NCBI GenBank assembly: GCA_025506515.1
Contig: CM046443.1
Location: 24,618,724 to 24,682,723 of the forward strand
Direction of reading: 5' to 3'
Length of the DNA: 64,000 nucleotides
Source: Flaveria trinervia
Taxonomy: Eukaryota; Streptophyta; Magnoliopsida; Asterales; Asteraceae
The position numbers and the translations under genes are program-made. The notes beneath the pieces were generated by a model. The model did no database searches, was not told the DNA's origin, and saw only the letters and a program-made list of their open reading frames with translations. Each line of letters starts with the position of its first letter. The first letter of the stretch is position 1. Shown piece after piece: positions 41,397-52,027 of the stretch.

Positions 41397-41992
41397 TGGT
41401 TGGAGCATATATTGTCATATATAGTGTGTCCGTCGCTTGTCGAATAGTCTAGGCTTAATGTAATACACCTTATATGTTGTAAACACATGAAACTGGGTCA
41501 TTCGTAGGAGCATATGCAAATGAGACTTAGTCGTATGACTAAGCCATGCTAATGGACCAGACGTGCGACTGAGAGATGCGATTGGCCATTCGTAAGACTG
41601 AACCATAAGTATGGTCCGGTCGCACAATTGAACCATATGCATGGTCCAGTCGTATGATTGAACCATACGCAAGGTCCAATCGCACGAATGGGCCCAGTCG
41701 CATCTAATATGGGCCTAGGCCTATATATACCAGTTTCAATGTGTAGAGAAAGTAAGGGTTTTGGAGAGAAGTCTGCCCAGGGGCTAGGGCTGCCGGATGA
41801 GAGGGGAGATCATGCTCGATCTCCCCTTGCCAAGAGTCTTGATTCTTATGTTGTAATGAGATTCTAATAATTAGGTTTTATCAATGAAACCATTTAATTA
41901 TAGTTCGTGTTATTGATTGTCTCTTGGTTTTTGCTGTTGTTTATCCTTCCGTCAAGAACACGCTCGGATGTCTGTTGATCCAGTGCCTTCAC
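41397..41992 (+). mobile_element. Solo LTR of a Copia-type element in the G3 leader
   Basis: Inserted between ACGTG (41392-41396) and ACGTG (41993-41997). The G1 leader shows the empty site. It starts TGGTTGGAGC and ends near CCTTCA. It contains a TATA box (CTATATATAC, 41721-41730) and a downstream T-rich stretch, as expected of an LTR. Degenerate repeats around (G)AACCATACGCATGGTCC occupy 41530-41720. No internal region, so either a solo LTR or a small nonautonomous element. Confidence 0.7.
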
Positions 41993-42238
41993 ACGTGCCA
42001 TCAGGTATTTTCTTTAATGTTAGCCGGTATTATGTGTGCATGTTATATGATTCATGTTCTTATAGTAGATTTGGATACTGATGTAGTCAGGATAGGAAAT
42101 GCTCGAAGTATGAAGAGTAAAGTAGGTGGCTAATAACAACTGGCCACTATAATTAGGGACTTACTATACTTTACATAAACTAAGCTATTACCTTGAATGG
42201 CCGTGTTGGTGTTTGGATCTTATAGCGTGTTTAGAGGA

Positions 42239-42466
42239 TGGTTAGAGGTAGTTCTTCAAAGGCTTCTCGAGGTTGAAGTTGTTGTGGACGTGGTGCTGGA
42301 CCGCATGTCATGAGAGCCAAGGCTAAGGCTGGTGAGATGGTTCATGAAGAGCCCGTGGTGATGAGAGTGCTAATCTATGATCCTGAGTCAAGGAGGTTGT
42401 TGTTAAGGAGGTTCACTAGGTCATGCCGACTACCTAGCCTACGTGAATGCAAGATCGTTTAAGGGA
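42239..42466 (+). pseudogene. Start of G3 gag, cut by element C
   Basis: MVRGSSSKASRG-like start parallels G1 MAGSRSSKVSRG, with a stop shortly after (CTCGAGGTTGAAG). Shared blocks include GATGAGAGTGCTAA and the AAGGAGGTTGTTGTT string. Homology ends where the C LTR begins. The remainder of G3, if present, lies beyond 64000. Confidence 0.72.
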
Positions 42467-43224
42467 TGGTTACTTATAACACAACACATAATAAGGTGAG
42501 TGAATTAAAATACTTAAGAGAAAGTAACCAGTTACACTTTGATACAATGAAACACAAGTAATAAAAAGATAGAACAAGAATGAGCACACAAGTGCTTGAT
42601 TTTTCCGAATGTTGTATATTGCTCTCAAGTTCCTTACAAGTGTTTACAAAGCATAAAGGAAGATACAAGGGACCTGAGATACTTTATACTACATCGTACA
42701 GCCGGCCATACTTTGAAGGCCAGCTGGATACATGATCTAGACAACAACAAAATCAATGTTGAGTCAAAAGGTAGATTTCCTTTTGACTAGCGATTACGAC
42801 ATGCCATAGCTCACATCCTAATATATTACAATAAAGGATAAAAGTACATAAAGTTGAAAGTAACATACTAAAGACCTCAAGGAATAGTTACCAAAAGCAT
42901 GGACCTTTCACCAACTTATGAAAGTTGGTGAGTCAAACAGAGTTGCAGCGAAAAGGTGGTCCAACTATATGGTAAAAGATACATCAGATAAAACATGTAC
43001 TTAGAAATCTTCGGAAGAAATCCGTCTTCATGTGCTGGCTTTGGAAGACTTTGTCTTTGAAGCTTCAGAAGACTTCATGTTTGGCTTCAGATGATTTCAC
43101 ACTTAGAATATTTTCTAAGGCATAGTGTAAAACTTCCAAAGCATTCAACTTAGCACTTCTATGCATGCATGCAGGATAGACTTTGGATGTTTTTGATTGC
43201 ATTAGCCTTATATGAAACCTTACA
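42467..43224 (-). repeat. 3' LTR of C
   Basis: Minus-strand start TGTAAGGTTTC next to the polypurine tract. It contains CTTCTGAAG/CTTCGGAAG-type short repeats and matches the split solo LTR (3314-3581, 31670-32192). The left border is placed at TGG in GGGATGG, uncertain by about 10 bp because the partner LTR is outside the window. Confidence 0.8.
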
Positions 43225-43239
43225 AACTCCCCCTAGGCT
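43225..43239 (-). other. Polypurine tract of C
   Basis: Minus-strand GCCTAGGGGGAGTTT ends at the LTR. The TAG inside it is the ORF3 stop codon, so coding sequence reaches into the tract. Confidence 0.85.
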
Positions 43240-46200
43240 GATGCCACTAAAACATTTGAAATGACCATTCCTTTCTTCAAAAGATGGTCAGGATCATTCA
43301 GACTCTCATCGTGTCTTCTCATCTCAAAGAGATCATGCAGAGGTTGACTGAACATGTCTTTCCATGTGTAGACATCTTCAATACCTTTATATTTGATCAC
43401 ATGCCATCTCTCTGGATTAGTAGTGTAAGTCCAGGAAAAGTTGGGTCTTACTTATGCCAGAGGAGCTACTTGGATTGGAGTTGATGGAGCTTTCTCTTGT
43501 TACACATCCTCAGAATGTTTTGACTCATCCTGAGGTTTGGAGATGGATGCCTCTTTCTTTTTCTTCTTAGACTTTGGTTTACAAGCCATCATTTTTACCC
43601 TATTTACACCTTTTAACTAAGAAGACTGGCTTGTAGCACCTTGTTGATCATCCTTGTCTTTCTCAGTTGGCTTTTCTTCTCTCATAGGTTCAGATTAAGA
43701 GGGGGAAAAACCCTGTTGTTGATCAGAAGATGAAGTTTGCTGAGATTCAGGAGGAGGTCCAGGTTGTGTTGTCTCAAAAGATTCAACCTTTACCTCCACA
43801 TCTTGACGGACCTAATTTGGTGGAGAGTGTAAGTAAACAAGTTCTCCTCTTTTAATCTTCTGTTTGATCACAATAATGTGCTCATTCATAGTGGATTGAG
43901 ACATAGGGCCATGTCTTCTTCCGGATAATTCATATAGCTTGAAAAAGCTCATCATCCTCTGCCTATCAGTAAACTTCTTTTGGCTCTTCTAGATGATGGC
44001 TCTTGTCTTGGCTGCTTCTTCCCTCATCTTCCTCTTTGTAGCCTTTCGTTCTTTGAGCACTTGAAGTTTAAGTTGCTTGAGATATTCAAACTCAATGTAC
44101 TCAAAGGACAAGGGAATAGTGCATCTGCTTGATAGAGACCTGTGGCACTCAGGTAGTTGATCATGTTGATCCTATTAGTTTATTGGTCTACCTGAGGTTC
44201 TTGTAATGCCATAGTTTCCTACACAGGACTTTCTTGAACTAGGAGAGAGTATGAACATGTTTGTAGAGCCTTTTCAGTTTTTTTCTTCTATGATCTGAAA
44301 AAGCAATCTTGCATCCTCTTCCTCCTTCCCCTCTCTTGACAATTCAATGTCAGTCAGTTCAACCAATTCTTCTAAGGTGAGGGAGATGATATTATCAATA
44401 TTATAGTTTATGGTCTGTAAGTATGCAATCCTGACTGCCCTTAACTCATCATTTTGAGTGTTTGGTTTGGGGGCAACCCTGATTGCAACTTCTATGAAGC
44501 CAACAGACCCTGTAGAGGAACTTTCTGCCCTTAGCTTCCTTTTCCTTTCTCTATCCTCCTCCTCAATCTCCTCAGGAGTCATATTCCTTCCCCTTTGTCA
44601 CTCATGGACCTTTGTTACTCAGGGTGGAGAGAGCTTTGACCTTCATTGCATGGAGAAGCATCCTCGCTCTGGCTAGAAAAAGGTTAAGATACACCTTCAC
44701 TAGTAGGTGTCTCATCAAGGGAATGGAGTTTTGAAGCAGTTGAGGTGTGATAAGGCTCTCAGGTTCCATCACTGGGCCTTGAGTCAAGGTTTTCCCTTTA
44801 AGGCTAATCCTAGGGTTGGCCTTAACATCTAGTTGACCAATGACATTGCCTGGTTGCCTTTGTCTCCTTCTGAGGCTGAACTCTTTAGTAATCCTATCTT
44901 GAATACTTTGAACCAACTTATTATCTTTTCTAGATTGGCTTGGGTTGACAAGTGGCATGTTGATAAGGTCAAGACCTTCATAGTAGTTCGAGGTCTGACA
45001 ATTAAAGATCTCTTACGGCCTTTGAACTCTTTGAAGAATAAGGGCTCTTCTATCAGCATCATACATCCACCCTATGATACAGTTGGATGTTCCTTGAGGT
45101 GGAGATGACACAACCCTTGGTATGCCTTCCTCAAAGAGACTCTGAATGGGAGAGTCTATAAAGTCTACATCAATGTGAACTTGAGGAAGTTACTGATACA
45201 AGTGAGGATCATGGGTCCTCAGTGTCCATACTCTGTGAAGAACTCCTAGGTTCTGTGATTGTAATGACTTTCTCCCCCTTGTTGGTAGAATCACCTTCTT
45301 GCATAGGTAAGCTAGGAGTTAGGTCAATCACATTCACAAGTTCTTGGATGGGCTCTTCTTAGAGGTCTCCTAGCTAGTTTCTCTTTGAGATAAGATATCT
45401 CAAGTTGCTGATCATTGACCCTATTGTATAACGTAGTCACCTAAGATTCCAAGTGACTAACCTTAGAGACCAAAGACATTTTTTGCACCTTTAGTCTCAA
45501 ATTCCCCTTATCTTCATTAAAAGAGTCATTGGGGGATGAGATAATTGGACCAAAGTCCTCAGTCTCACCACCAACATCATGTTCTTGGCTGCTGGTTTCC
45601 TCTGCTTAGTCACCACTTTAGATGGTGTGTCAGTGGACTAAGTTGCCATGGTTGAGATCTTAAAGATATAATCACTTGTAGAAGTGAGAGTCTCTTCCAT
45701 ATGGACCTCCTGAATAGGGTCAGGGAGATCCACATCAATGGTAGGTAGATGATGTGGGCTAGACATGGGAGAGTTAAGAGCACTCATTTCTCTTTGAGTG
45801 GGGGAAGAGTAGAGAGACTCATGTTACTCACTGAATCCTAAATCCTCATCATCATAGTAGTTAAGGCTGGGGATTGGTTGGTTAATATCTAAAGGCTGGG
45901 ATGGTAGCTTTCCTTTGAAGGTTGCTCACTTAAGTGTTGAGACTCAGAGTGAAGGCTTAACGCTGTTAGGCTAGTGAGCTGATCAGGCTGAGCATGAGGA
46001 ACCTCAGCACTGATTTTTGAAGAGATTGGAGTGGTTTGCTCCTCAGCGGAAGTGGGAGCTCTAGTGTCTACTTCCTCTTGTGTGGATAGTAGTATGGGGT
46101 CCTGCACAGACTAAGTAGCTTGTGCATGGGTTTGTTTGGATTTTCATAGGTAGATGAGGTTGATTTGTGGCTATTTTGGTGGTTAAGAGGTAGAAGGTGT

Positions 46201-46575
46201 GGGTTCAACACTAGCTTGTGTTGCTAGGTTGTCACCTTGAGCAATGGGCTCTAACATTTTGGGGACAAGGGCTGTTTCTACCCTAGAGAAGCCGAGAGTT
46301 GGCTTCTTCAAAATTTTAAAGATGCTAGGTTTCATCTGTCCCAATTTAGGAACATTACCTATTTCCCTCAACTGTGAGCCCATTTAACAGTTGAAAATGT
46401 GTTAAACATATCTAGGAAGCATGTAATATTCTAAGGATTCCAAGTTAGAAGCAAATTTGTATAAACAAAGTAAGAATTTCTGAACATGACCCCCTAAACT
46501 ATCCTATGCACTATGAAGGAGAGATCTTCAGAAATCCGGTCCCAACCCCCATGCTTGTTGGACAAGTTGTGGATG
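43233..46575 (-). pseudogene. ORF3 of C (main part), broken
   Basis: Minus-strand coding similarity to ORF3 of A/B. Near the right end a GWDRISEDLSFIVHRIV segment (46570-46500) parallels SSWDQ...WQQV...SILE. A Pro/Ser/Thr-rich middle follows (QLREIGNVPKLGQ, PTSAEEQTTPISSKISAEV, and YYDDEDLGFSE matching DDDLGFS of A). Then come a charged part (EEEDRERKRKLRAE near 44550) and a distinct C-terminus: NPERWHVIKYKGIEDVYTWK, DLFEMRRHDESLNDPDHLL and MVISNVLVASA, ending at TAG in the polypurine tract. Many stops and frame changes. Function unknown. Confidence 0.6.
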
Positions 46576-46649
46576 ACCACATAAAGTAAGTAAACTCCTA
46601 AAATTCTCTAAAACCGCCTTTGTTCTTTATTTCCTTCACCTCAAAGCTA

Positions 46650-47085
46650 TCTAAAATGGCCAACCTCAACTGCAGAAATGACCTAAACTTCTCCATGCGG
46701 CTACACAGGCAACACAATCAGGTTGATATGTTAAACTGAGAAAGATCCTCATTTCTTAGAGGTTTGTTAGTTTTTTGCTCTGTCTAACTACCTCCCTTAC
46801 CATTGATTCTGTTCTTTATGAGGATCATCTACTTGATTTTTAGAAGACCTACCAAGAGGTCATTATGGATAGGGAGAAGGCACTATCTACTATAATGCAG
46901 AGAAGGACAATCTTCATCACTCTAACTATCATCAACACCCACCTTTAGCTCGATGATAAGGAAGGTGAATTGTCCTTTCCCAAATAAGTTGTAAACCACT
47001 CCTTTGAGTAGATGGGCTATGAAGGAGATTTCTCTATCAAGACCTTCAGGAACGCAAGGGTAGTTTTCTTGGAAGTCACAAATAT
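46650..47085 (+). pseudogene. N-terminal ORF3 domain in inverted orientation inside C
   Basis: Plus-strand reading begins MANLNCRNDLNFSM at an ATG. Further on it gives IFITLTIINTHL, LDD and MGYEGDFSIKTFRNARVVFL, aligning with VIVTPTIIHQSLDLNDATF and HGYEGNLSATTILKKHFHD of B. DNA-level matches include TCACTC(T/C)ACTATCAT and GGCTATGA. The rest of ORF3 in C runs on the minus strand and resumes at the next expected residues (46570). This points to an inversion of about 0.5 kb. Confidence 0.55.
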
Positions 47086-47628
47086 TTCAAAGGTAAATTA
47101 ACTTTGGAAGTTTAGAGAAGAAAGCTTCCGAAGCCAAAGTGACTTCGAAAAAGATTTCAAAGATTTTAGAGAATTTAGCCTTGGAAGAAATTAACCATCA
47201 GAAGTTGTAAAAACTTCTGAGAATTAATTTCTTGTGAAGAAAAAGGTTCTTTGAAACATACAAGTATTTAGAAACAAATTTAAGCTTTGGAAGATACATT
47301 AGAGATTTCTTCCGAATGTAAATGTTCTGTGATAGTTGTTTGTTTTAAAGACTTAAATTTCTTCAGAAGGTAAGTTCTATCTTTTGAAGAGAAATTTTCT
47401 AAAATCTATGAAAAGTCTTCAAAAAGGATTTTGCTTCCAAATAAAAAAAGGGCTTATCAAGATGATAGATATAAACAAATTAAGGACACACACATTTTTT
47501 TAAATAAGATATGATTAAGTTTTTAAGAAAAGCTACTCAAAGTTAATCATCCCATTAGCTGATGCAAGATATTTCAATCTCTATTCATCAAATGCTTTGG
47601 CGAACAGATCAACATATTATTCATTTTG
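47086..47628 (-). other. Noncoding spacer of C between RNase H and ORF3
   Basis: No homology to coding regions. Rich in CTTCGGAAG/CTTTGGAAG/CTTCAGAAG palindromic strings, the same short motif as in the C LTR. It occupies the position of the hairpin-repeat spacer of A. Confidence 0.6.
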
Positions 47629-50480
47629 TTAACCTTGACTAATTTGATTAATCTTTTTCTCAAAGTTATCTCTAATCAAATGATACCTGATATTGTTGTG
47701 TTTTGTCCTTGAGTGTTGCACATGATTCTCTATGATAGAGATAACACTATTGTTGTCTATGTGAATGGGAGTTTCCTTAAAGTTGAACCCATAGTCTAGC
47801 ATCTGATTCAGAATCCAAAGCACTTGAGCACAACAACTTGCAAAAACAATGTATTCAGCTTTAGCAGTTGATGCAGAGACACAAGATTGCTTCTTGCATT
47901 GCCATGAGACTAATCTTCTTCCAAGAAACTGACATCCCCCTAATGTAGACTTTGCATTCATATTTCATCCATCGTAGTCACTATCTATATATGCATAGAG
48001 ACTAAAGTCAGAATTCTTTGGATATCAAAGGCCAAGTTTTGAGGCACCTTGACATATCTTAAAATTCTCTTAACAGTGATAAGATGTGACATCTTGGGGA
48101 TGGCTTGATATCTTGAACAAACACATGTGGCAAACATGATATCAGGCCTACTAGTTGTGAGATATATAAGAGACCTAATCATAGCCCTGTAAAGGTGTTC
48201 ATCCACACACTTCCCTTCAAGGTCAGGCCCAAGAAAGTGGTAACCTGCTATGGGTGTCCTTGCAACCTTACAATCAGTCATGTTGAATCTCTTGAGTATG
48301 TCTTGAACATACATTGACTGACTTATGAAGATGCCATCTTTAACTTGCTTCACTTGAATTCCCAGAAAGAAATTGAGTTCCCTCGTGGCACTAATTTCAA
48401 CTCTATCCTTCATCAACTTCTCAAAGTCTTTATAGAGTTTTGGATTAGTTGAACCGAAGATGATATCATCTACATACACTTGAAATAGCATCAAGTCATT
48501 TCTTGTTCCATAGTTGAACAGAGTTCCATCTATAGTACCTCTTATGTATCCATGCTTGTAGAGATACTAAGATAGAGTCTCATACCACTTCCTTGGTGCT
48601 TGATGCAACCCGTATAGAGTTTTATCAAGCCTGCAGACATAATCAGGATGATCAGGATCTATAAAGCCAGGTGGTTGTTTGACAAACACCTTTTTATCAA
48701 TCACCCCATAGAGAAAAGCACACTTGACATCAAGTTGGTAGAACTTGAAGTTCTTGGATGCAACACAAGCTTAGAATATCCTAACAGCTACTAGTCTTGC
48801 TACAGGAGCAAAAACATTTGTGTTGTCAATTCCTTCCTCTTGTGTGTACCCTTGAACAACTAGTCTTGCCTTGTTTTTGATGACAAGTCCTCTATCATCC
48901 TTCTTATTCCTAAAAATCCATTTGGTTCTTATAGTGGTCTTCCTATGAGCAAGAGGACATAGGTTCCAAACCTTTTTCCTTTTGAATTGAACCAGCTCCT
49001 CTTGCATAGGTTCAACCTAACTTCCATCCTTCAGAGCCTCATCAATCTTATTAGGCTTTATCTGAGATAAGAAACAGGAGTGAATACAAACATTTGAATC
49101 ATTGGTTTCTTCTCTTGTTCTTACCCCTAAATAAACATCTCCAATGATGTTTGAGGTGGGATGAGACTTGTGGATCCTTAGCAGAGAGATCACAACACGT
49201 TGCTGAGATAGATTGAAATTAGAGAAATTTAGATCTGGCATTAAGGTTTCTCCCAACATATTAGCACACTTATCAAGTGAAACTTGATCCTATGAGTGTG
49301 TGACATCATTGATGTTGTCTTTAATGGAGTGGTTATCAACATCAACACATTCTTGATCACTTTCACCACCACCATGATCTTTTACATTTGAAGCTTCTTT
49401 ATCTGGCTGTTGAGCCTCTGAGCTGGAATTTGAAGACATCTTAGATGTATCAGCTGAATTTGTTATTGTTGTGCTGATTGAAACTTCATTTGTAGAGTTA
49501 GTTACAACTGGAGCTGAAGTAGTGCTACTTGAGGATCTTATCAGCTCAAATCATGGATCAGGATCACTTGAGGGTAAAATATTTGTAGATCTTGAAACAT
49601 TCTAACAATATTTGTTAAAACAGTTGGTAGCTAAATCAAGATCAAATAGCCAATCATGACCCGAACCATTTACACTGGGTGTGTGTTCATTGAAGGTCAC
49701 ATTAGATGACTCCTCAACTATTCTAGTTCTAAGATTGTATACTCTATAAGCCTTAGCTTAGGAAGAGTATCCAATGAAGCGTCCATTATCTGATTTCTCA
49801 GCAAACTTGGCAAATTGATATTTGGTATTCAAGATGGTGCAAGGACATCCAAATGACCTAATAAACCAATGAAGGGTTTCGTCTTGTGCCAAAATTCATA
49901 TGGAGTCCTATCATGTGTCTTAACCACTAAAACTCTATTCTGCACATAACATGCAGTGTTGACTTCCACTTCCCAAAAGGTGATAGGCGACTTAGAGACA
50001 TACAACATAGTTATTGCAGCTTCAATCAATGTCATGTTTCTCCTATAAGCAACACCATTTTGTTGAACAGTCCTGGGAGCACTGTATGGTCATGTAATAC
50101 CCTTTTCATCACAAAATGTATCAAATACTTGGTTCTTAAATTCAGATCCTTGATCACATCTTATGGTTTTGACCTTGTGATCACATTGATTTTCAATCTT
50201 CAAGATGAAATTCTTTAGAATCTTAGGGTTCTCATCCTTAGTTCTAAGAAAGAAGACCCATGTGAATCTTGTAAAGTCATCTGTGATCACCAAACAATAA
50301 GAGGTCCTTCTCAGACTCATTACACTGGTGGGGCCAAAGAGATCCATATGTAGCAAGTGTAGCGGGTAGAGATGGAGTTTCTTTCCTTTGGCTCGTGAGA
50401 TACCTTGTGTTGCTTCCTTTTCAGGCATGCCACACAATGGTCATCCAATATTAATAGATCATATAGTTATGTTTTGAGGA
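47629..50480 (-). pseudogene. Pol of C: integrase, RT, RNase H; protease deleted
   Basis: From right: a remnant of the pre-integrase zinc region (CVACLKRKQHK, about 50435-50400). The integrase core has HMDLFGP and CDQGSEF, but NGVAYRRNMTL (about 50060-50030) where NGV-E-RRN is expected, so the catalytic Glu is Tyr. RT N-terminus at 48771-49007 (TKWIFRNKKDDRGL, NKARLVVQGYTQEEG). RT C-terminus at 47985-48494 with intact YVDDIIFGSTNP and ELNFFLGIQVKQ. RNase H at 47629-47961 (STLGGCQFLGRRLVSWQ, SASTAKAEYIVFASC). Stops and frameshifts between the blocks. No protease motif between the zinc knuckle at about 50850 and integrase. Confidence 0.85.
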
Positions 50481-51129
50481 TCATTTGCTAATATTGGTGG
50501 AGAACTTTCAATCACTTGGTCTTTCTTTGTCCTCCACACCACCTTTGGAAGCTTAGACATGACCTTCAATACTTTGAAAGTTTTACTAACTTTAGAAGTT
50601 TAGATGAATGGACCTTCGGAAGATCTTGCTAACAATGCAGCAGGCTTTAGTGCTTTCGAAGTATTCCCTTCTCCTGAGATGAAATTTTCTTCCGAAGGCA
50701 ATTCTCCACTTGCCTTCATTTTCATTTTGGAGCTTCTAGAAGGAAATTTTTTTCCTTTTGAATCTTGCTTCTTCTTGAAATTCTTAGAAGTCTCTTTCTT
50801 GGTCTTGTGGAGAGTGCCTTTTATATTTTAAGGACAATCCTTAGCAAATGAAATGTACTTTCACACATAACACATTCCATTTTCTTCTTCCTAAGAGCTT
50901 TCTTCTATGAACAAGGCTGAACTTGATCACTTTCCTTCTCCACCATTATCTTTGCACATGCAATGGAAGTCCTTTTTGGGTGAGAACTTCCTTAAGAGTT
51001 TGATGGTTTAGGTTGTGCAACAATGGTACACAACTAATCTGCCTTCTTCATGCTGCTGAGATGAGTTGACACTGAACTAGAACTCTTGGTACTAGAGTTC
51101 AAGTGAGTATCCTCAGTCTGTACCATTTC
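50481..51129 (-). pseudogene. C-terminal part of C gag, left of element B
   Basis: Minus-strand pieces include a damaged zinc knuckle (CYV-x-KYISFAKDC, with a stop in place of one residue, about 50865-50825), a Lys-rich stretch (KKKQDSKGKKFPSRSSKMK) and Ser/Glu-rich sequence. It is followed by sequence ending ILANDPQNITI, after which protease is missing. B was inserted directly upstream (right), at target site ATTTC. Confidence 0.7.
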
Positions 51130-51796
51130 CGTTGGACCAAAAGAACCAATGAGCCAGATCAGAAAAAACCTTTAAGTCCCACAGACATCAAAACAACTGA
51201 AGTGATCTACATCTGCTGAAGACAAAGTCTGAAGACAACTGCTGAAGACAAAGTCTGAAGACAACTGCTGAAGACAAGTCTGAAGACAAAGTCTGAAGAC
51301 AACTGCTGAAGACAAAGTCTGAAGATCAAGTTCTCAGAAGTTGTCACAACAGCTGAAGTAGTTCTCTTCTGTAGTCGTGATGGTTTATATTTCAGTAGTT
51401 TGTAATCAGTAGTTTTATATTATGTAAAACATATGAAGTTCTTATACTTCAGATGTTATAACTTCAGTAGTTATAATGTTAGTTTATACTTAGCTTCTAA
51501 TGAAGGTGTCCTCAGTTGTTGTGGACATCTTCAGTAGTTTAGTTTAATTTCAGTTGTTTGTAAAAATCGGAACGTCAGCTGATGTCACATTCCTTATAAA
51601 AGGAATGTTGACCTAATTTCCTAGACGGGAAGATTGTGCATGAATGAAAACATTCTTTTTGTAGAAAACTCTCTCTTTATAACTGTTATTGTTTGATTGA
51701 ATATTCATATTATTCTTGCTAGAATTTCATCTAATTCGTGTGCTATTCCGCTACAAATCCTAATCTAATTGATCAAACTAGATCTCGATCCCTTCA
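51130..51796 (+). repeat. 5' LTR of B
   Basis: CGTTGGACC...CCCTTCA. U3 has about five CTGAAGACAAAGT units (51216-51330), TATA at about 51593-51603. It is shorter than its partner mainly because of fewer repeat units. Confidence 0.92.
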
Positions 51797-51798
51797 GA

Positions 51799-51810
51799 TG
51801 GTCTCAGAGC
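51799..51810 (+). other. Primer-binding site of B
   Basis: TGGTCTCAGAGC, one mismatch to the tRNA-iMet-type site TGGTATCAGAGC. Confidence 0.85.
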
Positions 51811-52027
51811 AGGTTAATCATTGATCGATTTAACAATTGATCATTGAAGCTGTTCTTTTGATATCTCAGTTTGATCGAATTGGCAAATTTGCAAGAATTG
51901 GTTATAGAGTTTGTTTTTCTGTTGCTTCCTGTGAATCAATTTGAGATTCTTCTTATTTCAAATTGTGTTGTTGAGTTTTTGAGTTAGGTTCGTTAAACTC
52001 TTATTGAACCTGTTTGAATTGGTGAAA

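Larger units (their letters stand above)
41288..42238 (+). other. Leader of G3
   Basis: Noncoding sequence aligned with 25635-25985 of G1, interrupted by the solo LTR at 41397-41992. It shows that G3 is a real 5' end and not an LTR fragment. Confidence 0.75.

Noticed and set aside
42474..42790. Short frames in the C LTR
   Set aside because: The matching solo LTR at 31670-32192 does not keep these frames.
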